Shown here one piece after another: positions 32,619-41,108 of a stretch of DNA of 64,000 nt. Below the pieces are notes generated by a model, which ran no database searches, was not told the origin of the DNA, and was given only the letters and a program-made list of their open reading frames with translations. The position numbers were made by a program, and so were the translations under genes. Within the stretch, counting starts at the first letter, position 1, and each line of letters opens with the position of its first letter. Source of the DNA: Arthrobacter sp. HY1533 (lineage in GTDB: Bacteria > Actinomycetota > Actinomycetes > Actinomycetales > Micrococcaceae); NCBI RefSeq assembly GCF_027568515.1, contig NZ_JANKZF010000007.1, forward strand, positions 1 through 64,000. The letters run 5' to 3'.

Positions 32619-34460
32619 ATGGCTCACGATGGGCTCGGAATTCAGTCATGGCCGCCCGCGGCCGCCGCCCAGCTGCTCAACCAAAGCGCCGACCTGGCCT
32701 GCGTCCTGGCGCCAGACGGCACCTTCCGGGAGGCCACCGGGGACTGGGTGGCCCTGCTCGGCTGGGGCGTGGATGAACTGCGCACCCGCAGCCTCGGTGA
32801 CCTCATGCACGACGGCGGAGCTGCCGCGGCACTGGCGGAACTCGGCGGCGCAACGGGAGGGCCCGGCGTCGTCCGTTTCCAGGGCAGGGCCCTGGCAAAG
32901 GACGGCTCCAGCCGGTGGCTGCTGTGGACCGCGGCGGCCGTGCCGGGGGAGGCCGCCATCCGGGCCGTGGCGCGGGACGCAACGCCGGGGCACGAGGCCG
33001 AGGCGCTGGCCCGCGAGAGCGAGCGGCGCTACCAGGACCTCATTGAATCGGCCCACGACATTGTGCAGAGCATCCTGCCCGACGGGCACTTTGAGTTCGT
33101 CAACCGGGCCTGGCACAACGCGCTGGGCTACACCCCGGAGGAACTGCCGGGGCTCACGCTGTTCGACATCGTGGACCAGGTGGACCACGACCACTGCACG
33201 CTCATGATTGGGCAAATCATGAGCGGAAAGTCGTTCGACCGTGTCGAAATCACCTTCGTGACCAAGGGCGGGGAAACCTTCCCGGTGGAGGGAAACGCGA
33301 CGGGCCGCTTCCGCGAGGGCGAGTTCGTGGCGACCCACACCTTCTTCCGGGACGTCAGCGACCGTAAGCAGGCCGAAGCCCTGCAGGCCGCCTACCAGCG
33401 GCAGCTCGAGGACGAGGTTGCCGAGCGCTCCGCGGCCCTGGTGCAGAGCGAAAAACTGGCCACGCTGGGCCGGCTCAGCGCCGGCATGGCCCACGAGCTG
33501 AACAACCCCGCCGCCGCGGCACGGCGCGGCGCCGCGCTCCTCGAGGGCGCGTTCGCCAAGACGTGCGAAGCCCTGCTCAGCCTGGCCCGCGCCGCGCAAA
33601 GCCCGGCCGAGGCCGAGCTGCTGGCCCGGCTCCTGGACCATGCCGGCGAGGCCGAAGGGGAAGCCGAGACCGGGGGCGGGCGCCCGGAAACGGCGCCACT
33701 TGATCCCTTGCGCCGCGGCGACCTTGAGGCCGACGTTGAGGACTGGCTGGAATCGCACGGACTCAGCACGCTGTGGGATGCGGCGGGCCCCTTGGTGGAC
33801 CTCGGGATGGATGGTTCGGGCCTGGACGAGCTCGCCGCAACCACCGAACCCGGCCACCTCGGCACAGCCATCGCCGCCCTGGCTCAGGCGCACACCGCCT
33901 ACGGGCTCATCGCGCAGATTGGGCACGGCTCGGAACGGATCTCGCAGATCGTCGCCGCCCTCAAGGACTACAGCTACATGGACCGGGCACCCGTGCAGGA
34001 CGTTGACATCCACGACGGGATCGAGGGAACCCTTGTCATGCTCGCCTCCAAGCTGCGGCTGGGCATCGAGGTGGTCCGCGACTACGGCCCCGGCGTGCCC
34101 CGCATAGAAACCCTGGGCAGTGAACTGAACCAGGTCTGGACCAACCTCATCGACAACGCCGCCGACGCCATGGGCGGGCTCGGCCGGCTCACGATCCGCA
34201 CCCGGGCGGAGGAGGGAGGAGTGGCCGTTGAAATGGAGGACGACGGCGGCGGCATCGCACCCGACGCCGTGGGCAAGGTCTTCGAGCCGTTCTTCACCAC
34301 CAAGCCGCCAGGGCAGGGGACAGGGCTGGGCCTGAACATCGTGTTCAACATGATCCGCGGCATGGGCGGCACCATCGAGGTTCAGTCGGCCCCCGGCCTC
34401 ACCGTGTTCCGCGTGTGGCTGCCGCTGCGCCGCCCGGACGGCAAGGAGTCCACGCCATGA
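32619..34460 (+). CDS. PAS-domain sensor histidine kinase
   Basis: A 613-aa soluble kinase without membrane helices. Two PAS domains occupy about residues 15-120 and 135-250 (RYQDLIESAHDIVQSILPDG). A coiled coil leads to the phospho-His292 motif MAHELNNPAAAARRG, with an unusual acidic insertion up to about 440. The HATPase_c domain at about 470-610 has LIDNAADAM, DDGGGI and GTGLGLNI. ATG 32619 follows GAGGGAG at 8 bases; the frame upstream is not used. It overlaps the next gene by ATGA, so its partner is the receiver-containing fusion protein. Confidence 0.9.
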   Translation: MAHDGLGIQSWPPAAAAQLLNQSADLACVLAPDGTFREATGDWVALLGWGVDELRTRSLGDLMHDGGAAAALAELGGATGGPGVVRFQGRALAKDGSSRWLLWTAAAVPGEAAIRAVARDATPGHEAEALARESERRYQDLIESAHDIVQSILPDGHFEFVNRAWHNALGYTPEELPGLTLFDIVDQVDHDHCTLMIGQIMSGKSFDRVEITFVTKGGETFPVEGNATGRFREGEFVATHTFFRDVSDRKQAEALQAAYQRQLEDEVAERSAALVQSEKLATLGRLSAGMAHELNNPAAAARRGAALLEGAFAKTCEALLSLARAAQSPAEAELLARLLDHAGEAEGEAETGGGRPETAPLDPLRRGDLEADVEDWLESHGLSTLWDAAGPLVDLGMDGSGLDELAATTEPGHLGTAIAALAQAHTAYGLIAQIGHGSERISQIVAALKDYSYMDRAPVQDVDIHDGIEGTLVMLASKLRLGIEVVRDYGPGVPRIETLGSELNQVWTNLIDNAADAMGGLGRLTIRTRAEEGGVAVEMEDDGGGIAPDAVGKVFEPFFTTKPPGQGTGLGLNIVFNMIRGMGGTIEVQSAPGLTVFRVWLPLRRPDGKESTP

Positions 34461-36121
34461 GCGAAGCGGCAGCCACCCCGCAACGCCCCGTCATACTCGC
34501 CGTCGACGACGATCCCGCAGTGCTCAGCGCGGTCCGCGGCGACCTGCGCGGCCGCTACGGCCGGCACTACCGGGTGCTGACCGCGTCCGGCGGGGCCGAG
34601 GCCATTGAGTCGCTGGAGCGGCTGAAAGTCAGGGGTGACCCGGTCGCGATCGTGGTTTCTGACCAGCGCATGCCGGAGGTGACAGGCACACGAGTGCTCA
34701 GCGCGGCCCTGGCCCTGTTCCCGGAGGTGCGCACCGTGCTGCTGACCGCGTACGCCGACACCGAGGTGGCCATCGGCGCCATCAACCAGCTGCACCTGGA
34801 CTACTACATCCTCAAGCCGTGGGACCCGCCGGAGGAGCGGCTGTTCCCGGTGATCGACGACCTCCTGACGGACTGGCACGCGCACAACCAGCCCAGCTAC
34901 GCCGTGACGCGCGTGGTGGGCAGCCGCTGGTCCGAGCCCACGCACCGGATCCGCGACTTCCTCCAGCGCAACCAAATCCCCATGAAGTGGTTCGACGTGG
35001 ACGCCAGCGAGGAGGGGCGGGCCCTGCTGGAGGCGGCAGGCGACGACGGGCTGCCGCTGGTCATCACCCCCGACGGCACGGCGCTGCACATGCCCGACGT
35101 CGCCACGCTCGCCGCGGCGCTGGGCCACCGCACCCAGGCGGATGCCGAATCGTTCGACCTGGCCATTGTGGGCGCGGGGCCGGCGGGCCTGGCCGCCGCC
35201 GTCTACGGTGCCAGCGAGGGCCTGCGGACCGTCTGCGTTGAGCAACTGGTGGCGGGCGGACAGGCGGGGCAGTCGTCCCGGATCGAGAACTACCTGGGCT
35301 TTCCCGCGGGCATCTCGGGCTCGGACCTGGCCCGGCGGGCCGTGACCCAGGCGCGGCGCTTTCACGTTGACGTCCTGGCCCCGGCCTCCGTGGCAGGCCT
35401 GGACCTGGGCGGCCCGTACCCGCGGCTGGAACTGGCCGACGGTTCCACCATCAACTGCGGTGCCGTGATCCTGGCCTGCGGTGTGGCCTACAGCAGCCTG
35501 AATGTCCCCGGCAGCTCGGGGCTGGAAGGACGGGGCGTCTTCTATGGCGCCTCCCTGGGCGAGCGCGACACCGTGGCAGGGGAGGACATTGTTGTGGTGG
35601 GCGGGGCGAATTCGGCCGGGCAGGCCGCCGTCTACTTCTCCGACTACGCCCGCACGGTGACCATCCTGTGCCGCGCCGCGGAACTTGGCGCCAAGATGTC
35701 CGCGTACCTCGTTGACCAGATTGCCGCACGCCCCAACATTGTGGTCCGCTGCGGCGTGGCCATTGACTCGCTGGGCGGAGACGGCCGGCTCGAGTCCGTG
35801 GCCATCCGTGACGGCGCGGGCCCTGTGGAGGAACTTCCGGCGTCGGCCATGTTTGTGTTCATTGGGGCCTCGCCCCGGACCAATTGGCTGCCGCCGCAGA
35901 TCGCCCGCGACGAACGCGGCTTCATCCTGACCGGGCCCGCCCTGGGCGGCCAGCGGCACAGCACGGCCGACGGCGACCGCGACCCGTATCTGTACGAAAC
36001 GAGTGCGCCGGGCGTCTTTGCCGTGGGCGACGTGCGGGCGGGCTCGCTCAAGCGCGTGGCCTCGGCCGTGGGCGAGGGATCGGTTGCCGTGCAGTTCGTG
36101 CACCAGGTGCTGCGGAGCTGA
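34457..36121 (+). CDS. Response-regulator receiver / Grx-like / thioredoxin-reductase-like fusion
   Basis: A 554-aa three-part protein. Residues 10-140 form a receiver domain (DDD 17-19, phosphoacceptor Asp69 in SDQRMP, LTAYADTE, KPW). Residues 148-225 look like a glutaredoxin-fold domain (VVGSRWSEPTHRIRDFLQRN) without CxxC. Residues 232-554 are a pyridine-nucleotide disulphide oxidoreductase: FAD motif AIVGAGPAGLAA, NADPH motif VVVGGANSAGQAA and C-terminal FAVGDVRAG. The redox CxxC of thioredoxin reductase is replaced by GASL (VFYGASLGERD), so it cannot be an ordinary TrxR. It is translationally coupled to the PAS kinase, suggesting phosphorylation-controlled FAD oxidoreductase activity. Confidence 0.88.
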   Translation: MSEAAATPQRPVILAVDDDPAVLSAVRGDLRGRYGRHYRVLTASGGAEAIESLERLKVRGDPVAIVVSDQRMPEVTGTRVLSAALALFPEVRTVLLTAYADTEVAIGAINQLHLDYYILKPWDPPEERLFPVIDDLLTDWHAHNQPSYAVTRVVGSRWSEPTHRIRDFLQRNQIPMKWFDVDASEEGRALLEAAGDDGLPLVITPDGTALHMPDVATLAAALGHRTQADAESFDLAIVGAGPAGLAAAVYGASEGLRTVCVEQLVAGGQAGQSSRIENYLGFPAGISGSDLARRAVTQARRFHVDVLAPASVAGLDLGGPYPRLELADGSTINCGAVILACGVAYSSLNVPGSSGLEGRGVFYGASLGERDTVAGEDIVVVGGANSAGQAAVYFSDYARTVTILCRAAELGAKMSAYLVDQIAARPNIVVRCGVAIDSLGGDGRLESVAIRDGAGPVEELPASAMFVFIGASPRTNWLPPQIARDERGFILTGPALGGQRHSTADGDRDPYLYETSAPGVFAVGDVRAGSLKRVASAVGEGSVAVQFVHQVLRS

Positions 36122-36161
36122 CCCTTGCGTTTTGCACAACCACAACGGAATGGAGCGAGTC

Positions 36162-36518
36162 ATGGCGGTAACGCCACAGAAGGAACTGGTCCAGGAGTAC
36201 TTTGAGGGATTCTCCGCCAGCGACCACCCGCGCATCCTGGCCACTCTGGCAGACGGCGTGGAATGGGTCATCCATGGCCACCGGACCACGCGCGGCAAGG
36301 CCGAATTTGACTCCGAGATTCAGGCGCCGGGGTTCTCCGGCAGCCCGGAACTGGCCATCGAGCAGCTGTTTGAGGACGGTCAGGTGGTCGTGGCAACAGG
36401 CATTGGCCGGGGCAACAGCGACGGGCACGGGCCGTTCCGCTTCGCCTTCAACGACGTCTTCACCTTCGACGGCGGGCTCATTGCCCGCGTCGAATCGTAT
36501 GTGGTGCCGCTGGGCTGA
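36162..36518 (+). CDS. SnoaL-like / nuclear transport factor 2-fold protein
   Basis: A 118-aa NTF2-like protein: KELVQEYFEGFSASDHPRIL, DGVEWVIHGHRTTRGKAEF, FRFAFNDVFTFDGGLIARVE. Such folds serve as small hydrolases, isomerases or ligand carriers. ATG 36162 was chosen, with GGAGCG just before; ATG 36150 is four codons earlier. It lies 40 bp after the fusion protein on the same strand and is probably the third gene of that operon. Confidence 0.82.
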   Translation: MAVTPQKELVQEYFEGFSASDHPRILATLADGVEWVIHGHRTTRGKAEFDSEIQAPGFSGSPELAIEQLFEDGQVVVATGIGRGNSDGHGPFRFAFNDVFTFDGGLIARVESYVVPLG

Positions 36519-36525
36519 CGCCCGA

Positions 36526-36571
36526 CGGCGGCAGAGGGGGTCTCGACAGGCTCGACCACCGACTGCCGCCG
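36526..36571. repeat. Single REP-like unit inside an inverted repeat
   Basis: The unit GGGTCTCGACAGGCTCGACC at 36538-36557 is the same as in the array at 7532-7672. Here it is flanked by CGGCGGCAG (36526-36534) and CTGCCGCCG (36563-36571), giving a larger stem that could end transcription between convergent genes. Confidence 0.7.
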
Positions 36572-36597
36572 CCGACTGCCGCCGTGGGGGCCGTGGA

Positions 36598-36903
36598 CTA
36601 CGCCGTGACGGAGTACCCGGCGCCGGAGACGGCCGCGCGCACGGACTCGGCGCTGGCCGGACCGGCAACGGTCAGCGTGGAGGTGCCGCCGGCGACCAGC
36701 GCCACCGTGGCGGAGTCAACGCCGTCGAGCGCGGCCACGGCCTTCTGGACGGTTTGGACGCAGCTGCCGCAGGTCAGGCCCTCCACGCCGTAGGCGGTGC
36801 CTTCGGCGGGCGCGGATGCGGCCGGCGCGGGGGTGCAGCAGCCACAGGAGCTTTCGGCGGCCGGGGTCAGGGGGAGGTCGTTACGGATGTCTGTTCCGCA
36901 CAT
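36598..36903 (-). CDS. HMA-domain metal-binding protein (CopZ-like) with Cys-rich N-terminus
   Basis: A 101-aa protein. Residues 37-101 form a heavy-metal-associated ferredoxin-like domain with the metal motif GLTCGSCVQTV (CxxC). The N-terminal part holds further Cys (MCGTD, SSCGCC), a possible second metal site, joined by a Pro/Ala linker. It probably carries copper in the cytosol. A CsoR/CstR-type palindrome at 37012-37028 sits in its upstream region, which supports metal-controlled expression. No copA ATPase gene lies in the window. Confidence 0.87.
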   Translation of the reverse strand: MCGTDIRNDLPLTPAAESSCGCCTPAPAASAPAEGTAYGVEGLTCGSCVQTVQKAVAALDGVDSATVALVAGGTSTLTVAGPASAESVRAAVSGAGYSVTA

Positions 36904-37011
36904 ATCGGTTTTCCTTTGAACGAAGGTGATGGTGTGCGTTGGGGCTGAACGGCCGTGGCGGCGGGATGGATCCGGCCGGGACTAACTTATTCACTGGCAA
37001 CGTCCTTCAAT

Positions 37012-37028
37012 ATACCCCAAGGGGGTAT
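37012..37028. promoter_or_regulatory. CsoR-type operator before the HMA-protein gene
   Basis: ATACCCC-AAG-GGGGTAT is a perfect 7-bp inverted repeat with a 3-base spacer, the shape of CsoR/CstR operators. It lies about 110 bp before the HMA-protein start, in an AT-rich promoter zone, and right at the end of the MFS gene. Confidence 0.75.
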
Positions 37029-38312
37029 TTATGCGCGCATTGGTGGCCCGGAGTGGCTGCGTGGCGGGAAGGCGGTGCGTCTGGAAACAGCCACGATGGC
37101 AAGGGCGATGGCGCCCAGGCCCACCATGGGCAGCGGCAGGCTGCTTCCCTCGAATGGACCCAGCAACACCGCCCCCAACACCCCTGCGGCAAAGATGGCC
37201 AGATTGAAGGCAACGCCAAGCAGCGAATTGGCCATGTCGGCATTCTCCCCACCGGCCACACTGATGGCCGTTTGCAGCTGCGGGGCCGCGCCGCCAAAGG
37301 AAACACCCCACAAAGCCAGTGCCAGCAGCACCGCCGCGGGCGAATGGGACCCCGTGAAGAAGATTCCGCCGGCCGCCAGAAACAGGAGCAGGCTGGCCAG
37401 CACCAAAAGCCTGGGTGCGCGGTCGATCAAAGCCCCGGTGATCCCCAACCCCAGCAGTGCACAGGCGCCAAAGACAGCCAGCGCCACGTCGACGGTGACG
37501 GGCACGCGGGCCGAGCCCAGGTAGGCCGCAAAATACGTGTAGACCGTGTTGTGGGCCAGCATCCAGGCGAAAATGACAGCCAGAATCGCGGCCACGCCGG
37601 GGATTGCCAGCACGCGGGCCAGGGAGATCTGGGATTCGGCGCGCTGCCCGGGGGCGTCGGGCACCAGGACTGCCGCCAACACCAAGGCCAGGAGCGTGAG
37701 GGCGGTCAACGCACCGAACGACCAGCGCCAGCCGAAGCCGGCCCCCAGCCACGAACCAATCGGGGTCCCCAGTGCGAGCCCCAGCGGCGTGCCAAGGGAG
37801 GCAATGGCCAGGGCGCGGCCGGCGAGCCCCGGGTCCGTGATGCGCCGGGCGTATCCGGCCAGCATGCCCCACAGCAGGCCGGAAAATGCCCCGGCAACAA
37901 AGCGGGCCGCCAAGGTCAGCGCAATGTCAGCTGAAAGTGCGGCCACCGTGTTGACCAGCAGAAACCCCACGATCCCCACCAGGAAAACGGGCTTGCGCCG
38001 CATGCCGCGGGTCAAGGCCATGGCGGGGATGCTCAGCAGCACCGTGCCCAGGGCGTAGGCACTGACCAGCTGCCCGGCCGTGCCAAGGGAGACATCCAGC
38101 CCTGCTGCGATCTGGGGCAGCAAACCGGCCGGCATGGTCTCGGTCGCAATGAGGATGAACCCCATTAGGGCCATGACCAACAGGGCGGGCAGGGGCAGGC
38201 GTTGCCGAACTTTCCTCGGCGCGGACGGTGCGATGCTCGCCCGGCCGGACGGTCCGGCGTCGTGCGGGGCCGGCAGCGCGGGCGCTCCACCGGGGCTGGA
38301 TTGTGGGGACAA
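37029..38312 (-). CDS. MFS transporter (drug/arabinose efflux type)
   Basis: A 427-aa major facilitator with twelve predicted helices. The family loops GMLAGYARRITDPGLAGRAL and LGTPLGLALGTPIGSWLGAGFGWRW place it among AraJ/Cmx-type exporters. TTG 38312 was chosen: AGAAGGA precedes it and it leaves a normal-length tail; ATG codons further upstream would overlap the divergent regulator. The regulator 131 bp away, on the other strand, probably controls it. Substrate unknown. Confidence 0.87.
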   Translation of the reverse strand: MSPQSSPGGAPALPAPHDAGPSGRASIAPSAPRKVRQRLPLPALLVMALMGFILIATETMPAGLLPQIAAGLDVSLGTAGQLVSAYALGTVLLSIPAMALTRGMRRKPVFLVGIVGFLLVNTVAALSADIALTLAARFVAGAFSGLLWGMLAGYARRITDPGLAGRALAIASLGTPLGLALGTPIGSWLGAGFGWRWSFGALTALTLLALVLAAVLVPDAPGQRAESQISLARVLAIPGVAAILAVIFAWMLAHNTVYTYFAAYLGSARVPVTVDVALAVFGACALLGLGITGALIDRAPRLLVLASLLLFLAAGGIFFTGSHSPAAVLLALALWGVSFGGAAPQLQTAISVAGGENADMANSLLGVAFNLAIFAAGVLGAVLLGPFEGSSLPLPMVGLGAIALAIVAVSRRTAFPPRSHSGPPMRA

Positions 38313-38442
38313 GGGGCTTTTCCTTCTGTTGCGGGGTGTCTCCAACCAGCCAACAGGGAATCCGGGGCATGGGGGAGTCCCGCTTGAGAGGGGCACCGGC
38401 AGGGACTCCCCGCGGCGTTCGCCGTCAGCTAGCGTAAGTGGC

Positions 38443-39336
38443 ATGGACAATCGAGCGGATGTGCGTGAATTCCTCACCACGCGCCGGGCCCGCATCGCCC
38501 CGGAAAAAGTGGGGCTCCCGGCCGGCGGAAACCGGCGCGTGGCCGGGCTGCGGCGCAGCGAGGTGGCCGCCCTGGCAGGGGTGAGCATTGAGTACTACAT
38601 CCGGCTGGAGCGCGGCGCCATCAGTGGTGCGTCCCCGGAGGTCCTGGACAGCATCGCCCGGGCGCTGCAGCTTGACGACGCCGAACGGGCGCACCTTTTC
38701 GACCTGGCCCACGCCGCCAACCCCGTGGCGCGCCCGCCCCGCCGCCGCACCAAGGGATGGGTGGCGCACGAAAGCCTGCAATGGGTGCTTGATGCGGTCA
38801 CCGCCGGCCCGGCATTTGTCCGCAACGGGCGCATGGACCTGCTGGCGGCCAACAACCTGGCCCGGGCGTTCTACAAGGACGTCTACGAGATGCCCGGCCA
38901 ACCGCCAAATCTGGCCCGGCACACTTTTCTTGATGAGCGGGCGCATGATTTCTACCCGGATTGGGAGCTGTTTGCCGAGGTGAATGTGGCGATCCTGCGC
39001 ACCGAGGCGGCGCGCGATCCGCACAACAAGGGCCTGCACGATCTCATCGGTGAGCTTTCCACACGCTCGGAGGAGTTCCGCAGCCGCTGGGCCGCGCACA
39101 ACGTCCGCCACCACGGAACCGGTTCAAAAACGTTCCGCCACCCGATCGTGGGCGAGCTGACGCTGGCCTATGAGGGCCTGGAGCTGGCTGCCGAACCTGG
39201 CCTGACCCTGACCATCTATGCCGCCGAACCCGGATCCGCCTCGGAGCAGGCGCTGCGGCTGCTGGCGTCCTGGGCCGCAACGGAATACGGCGACCCGGCG
39301 CGGGGCCTCACCAGGTGGACGCCACAGTCCGGGTGA
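38443..39336 (+). CDS. Helix-turn-helix (XRE/MmyB-like) transcriptional regulator
   Basis: A 297-aa regulator. The N-terminal helix-turn-helix (about residues 8-72) contains RRVAGLRRSEVAALAGVSIE and YYIRLERG; residues 100-285 match the MmyB-like ligand-binding domain (LAANNLARAFYKDVY, HNVRHHGTGSKTFRHP, LAYEGLELA). MmyB-like regulators often respond to fatty acids or drugs and control adjacent exporters or reductases. The ATG lacks a clear ribosome site, so leaderless translation is possible. It is divergent from the MFS gene. Confidence 0.88.
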   Translation: MDNRADVREFLTTRRARIAPEKVGLPAGGNRRVAGLRRSEVAALAGVSIEYYIRLERGAISGASPEVLDSIARALQLDDAERAHLFDLAHAANPVARPPRRRTKGWVAHESLQWVLDAVTAGPAFVRNGRMDLLAANNLARAFYKDVYEMPGQPPNLARHTFLDERAHDFYPDWELFAEVNVAILRTEAARDPHNKGLHDLIGELSTRSEEFRSRWAAHNVRHHGTGSKTFRHPIVGELTLAYEGLELAAEPGLTLTIYAAEPGSASEQALRLLASWAATEYGDPARGLTRWTPQSG

Positions 39337-39433
39337 TGAGCTGCGGGGGAGGGGCCGGCTTAACAGGTAACAGCAGGCACTCCCTGGCTTCTCCAGCCGC
39401 GCGTAGCGTAGCCAACATACGCAAGGAGAAACC

Positions 39434-40408
39434 ATGGAATACACACGATTGGGCCAGTCAGGCCTGAAAGTCAGCCGCATCGCCCTGGGCTGCATGAGCT
39501 TTGGCGACACGAGCCGCGGCTTCAACGAATGGGCCCTGGACGACGCCGGCGGCGAACCGATCTTCCGGCAGGCAGTGGAGCTTGGCATCACCTTTTGGGA
39601 CACCGCGAACGTATACGGCTTCGGGACCTCCGAGGAGATCGTGGGCCGCGCCATCACCAAGTACTCCCGGCGCGAGGACATTGTGCTGGCCACCAAGGTG
39701 CACTTCAAGATGCACGACGGACCCGGCGGCTCCGGCCAGTCCCGCAAGGCCATCATGGAACAGGTGGACGCATCCCTGAAGCGTCTCGGCACCGACTACA
39801 TAGACCTGTACCAGATCCACCGCTTCGACCCCGAGACGCCAGTGGAGGAAACCATGGAGGCGCTGCACGACGTGGTCAAGGCCGGCAAGGTGCGCTACCT
39901 CGGCGCCTCCGCCATGCACGCCTGGCAATTCAGCAAGCTGCAGTACACGGCATCGGCCCACGGCTGGACACGTTTTGTCTCCATGCAGGACCAGTACAGC
40001 CTGCTGTACTGGGAGGAGGAACGCGAAATGTTCGGACTGCTCGCCGACCAGGGCGTGGGCAGCATCCCCTACAGCCCGCTCGCCAAGGGCCGCGTGGCCC
40101 GGCCGCTGGGCGAACACACCAAGCGTTCCGACAATGACCCCGTGGGCAGCGCCCACTTCGCCAACGAGGAAGCCGAGCGCCCTGTCATTGAGGCCGTGGC
40201 CAAGATTGCGGGGGAGCGCGGCGTGCCCATGGCGCAGGTGGCCCTGGCCTGGGTGTTGAACAACCCCGTGGTCAGCGCCCCCATTGTCGGCGCCACCAAG
40301 CCGCACCACCTGCCCGATGCCGCCGCCGCCCTGGACATCAAGCTCAGCGACGAGGAGGTGGCCCTGCTTGAAAACGCCTACACACCCCGCCAGCCCGTGG
40401 GCTACTGA
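39434..40408 (+). CDS. Aldo/keto reductase (YajO/Tas-like)
   Basis: A 324-aa TIM-barrel NADPH-dependent reductase. The catalytic tetrad is visible as Asp and Tyr in FWDTANVYGFG, Lys in VLATKVHF and His in YQIHRFD. C-terminal VGATKPHHL contacts NADPH. GCMSFGD at the N-terminus is typical of the AKR11/YajO-like group. AAGGAG precedes ATG 39434. It leads a three-gene unit with a carboxymuconolactone-decarboxylase-like protein and a second reductase. Confidence 0.9.
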   Translation: MEYTRLGQSGLKVSRIALGCMSFGDTSRGFNEWALDDAGGEPIFRQAVELGITFWDTANVYGFGTSEEIVGRAITKYSRREDIVLATKVHFKMHDGPGGSGQSRKAIMEQVDASLKRLGTDYIDLYQIHRFDPETPVEETMEALHDVVKAGKVRYLGASAMHAWQFSKLQYTASAHGWTRFVSMQDQYSLLYWEEEREMFGLLADQGVGSIPYSPLAKGRVARPLGEHTKRSDNDPVGSAHFANEEAERPVIEAVAKIAGERGVPMAQVALAWVLNNPVVSAPIVGATKPHHLPDAAAALDIKLSDEEVALLENAYTPRQPVGY

Positions 40409-40412
40409 CCCC

Positions 40413-41108
40413 CTGGCCACAACCGACCCGGAACTCGCTGAATATTTCGAGAACTTCGCCTTCGAGGAGGTGCCCCGCCACTCCGCCATGGCCCCGGAAA
40501 CCCGGCTCATGGTCCAGCTTGCTGCGGCCATCGCCGCCCAGGGCCTCAGCCAGTTCAGGGCCCTGGCCGGTGCCGCGCTCGCCGCCGGCGTCACGCCAGT
40601 GGAAATCAAGGAGATCGTGTACCAGTCCGTGCCCTATGTGGGCATGGCCAAGGCGCTGGACTTCATCCATGCCAGCAACGAGGTGCTTTCCTCCCACGGC
40701 ATTGAGCTTCCCCTGCCGGGCCAGTCCACCACCACGCCGGAAACCCGGGCGGAAGCTGGGGTGGCCGTACAAACGCTCATCGTGGGCACCGACCGCAAGG
40801 CCGCCATGCAGGCCGCCGCGCCCGCGGACCAGCAGCACATCCAACGCCTCCTGGAGGCCAACTGCTTCGGCGACCACTACACCCGCACGGGGCTCGATGT
40901 CCCCACCCGGGAACTGCTGACCTTCGCCACGCTCGTGGCCCTGGGCGGCTGCGAGCCGCAAGTCGCAGGGCACGTGGCGGCAAACGTCACCGTGGGCAAC
41001 ACCCGCGCCATGCTGGTGGACGCCCTCACCCAACTCCTGCCGTTCATCGGCTACCCCCGCACCCTCAACGGGCTGCGGATCGTCAACGAAGGAACACAAC
41101 TTTCATGA
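40413..41108 (+). CDS. Carboxymuconolactone decarboxylase-family protein, start uncertain
   Basis: A roughly 231-aa protein with two CMD-type helical domains: PVEIKEIVYQSVPYVGMAKALDF (split as EIKEIVYQSVPYVG, about residue 67) and TRELLTFATLVALGGCEPQV near 170. The conserved part begins at DPELAEYFENFAFEEV, four bases past the preceding stop codon, yet no ATG or GTG precedes it there. CTG 40413 is taken provisionally; ATG 40488 would lose the first conserved helix. It overlaps the next reductase by ATGA. Related proteins act as peroxidases or decarboxylases; a role is not known here. Confidence 0.78.
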   Translation: MATTDPELAEYFENFAFEEVPRHSAMAPETRLMVQLAAAIAAQGLSQFRALAGAALAAGVTPVEIKEIVYQSVPYVGMAKALDFIHASNEVLSSHGIELPLPGQSTTTPETRAEAGVAVQTLIVGTDRKAAMQAAAPADQQHIQRLLEANCFGDHYTRTGLDVPTRELLTFATLVALGGCEPQVAGHVAANVTVGNTRAMLVDALTQLLPFIGYPRTLNGLRIVNEGTQLS

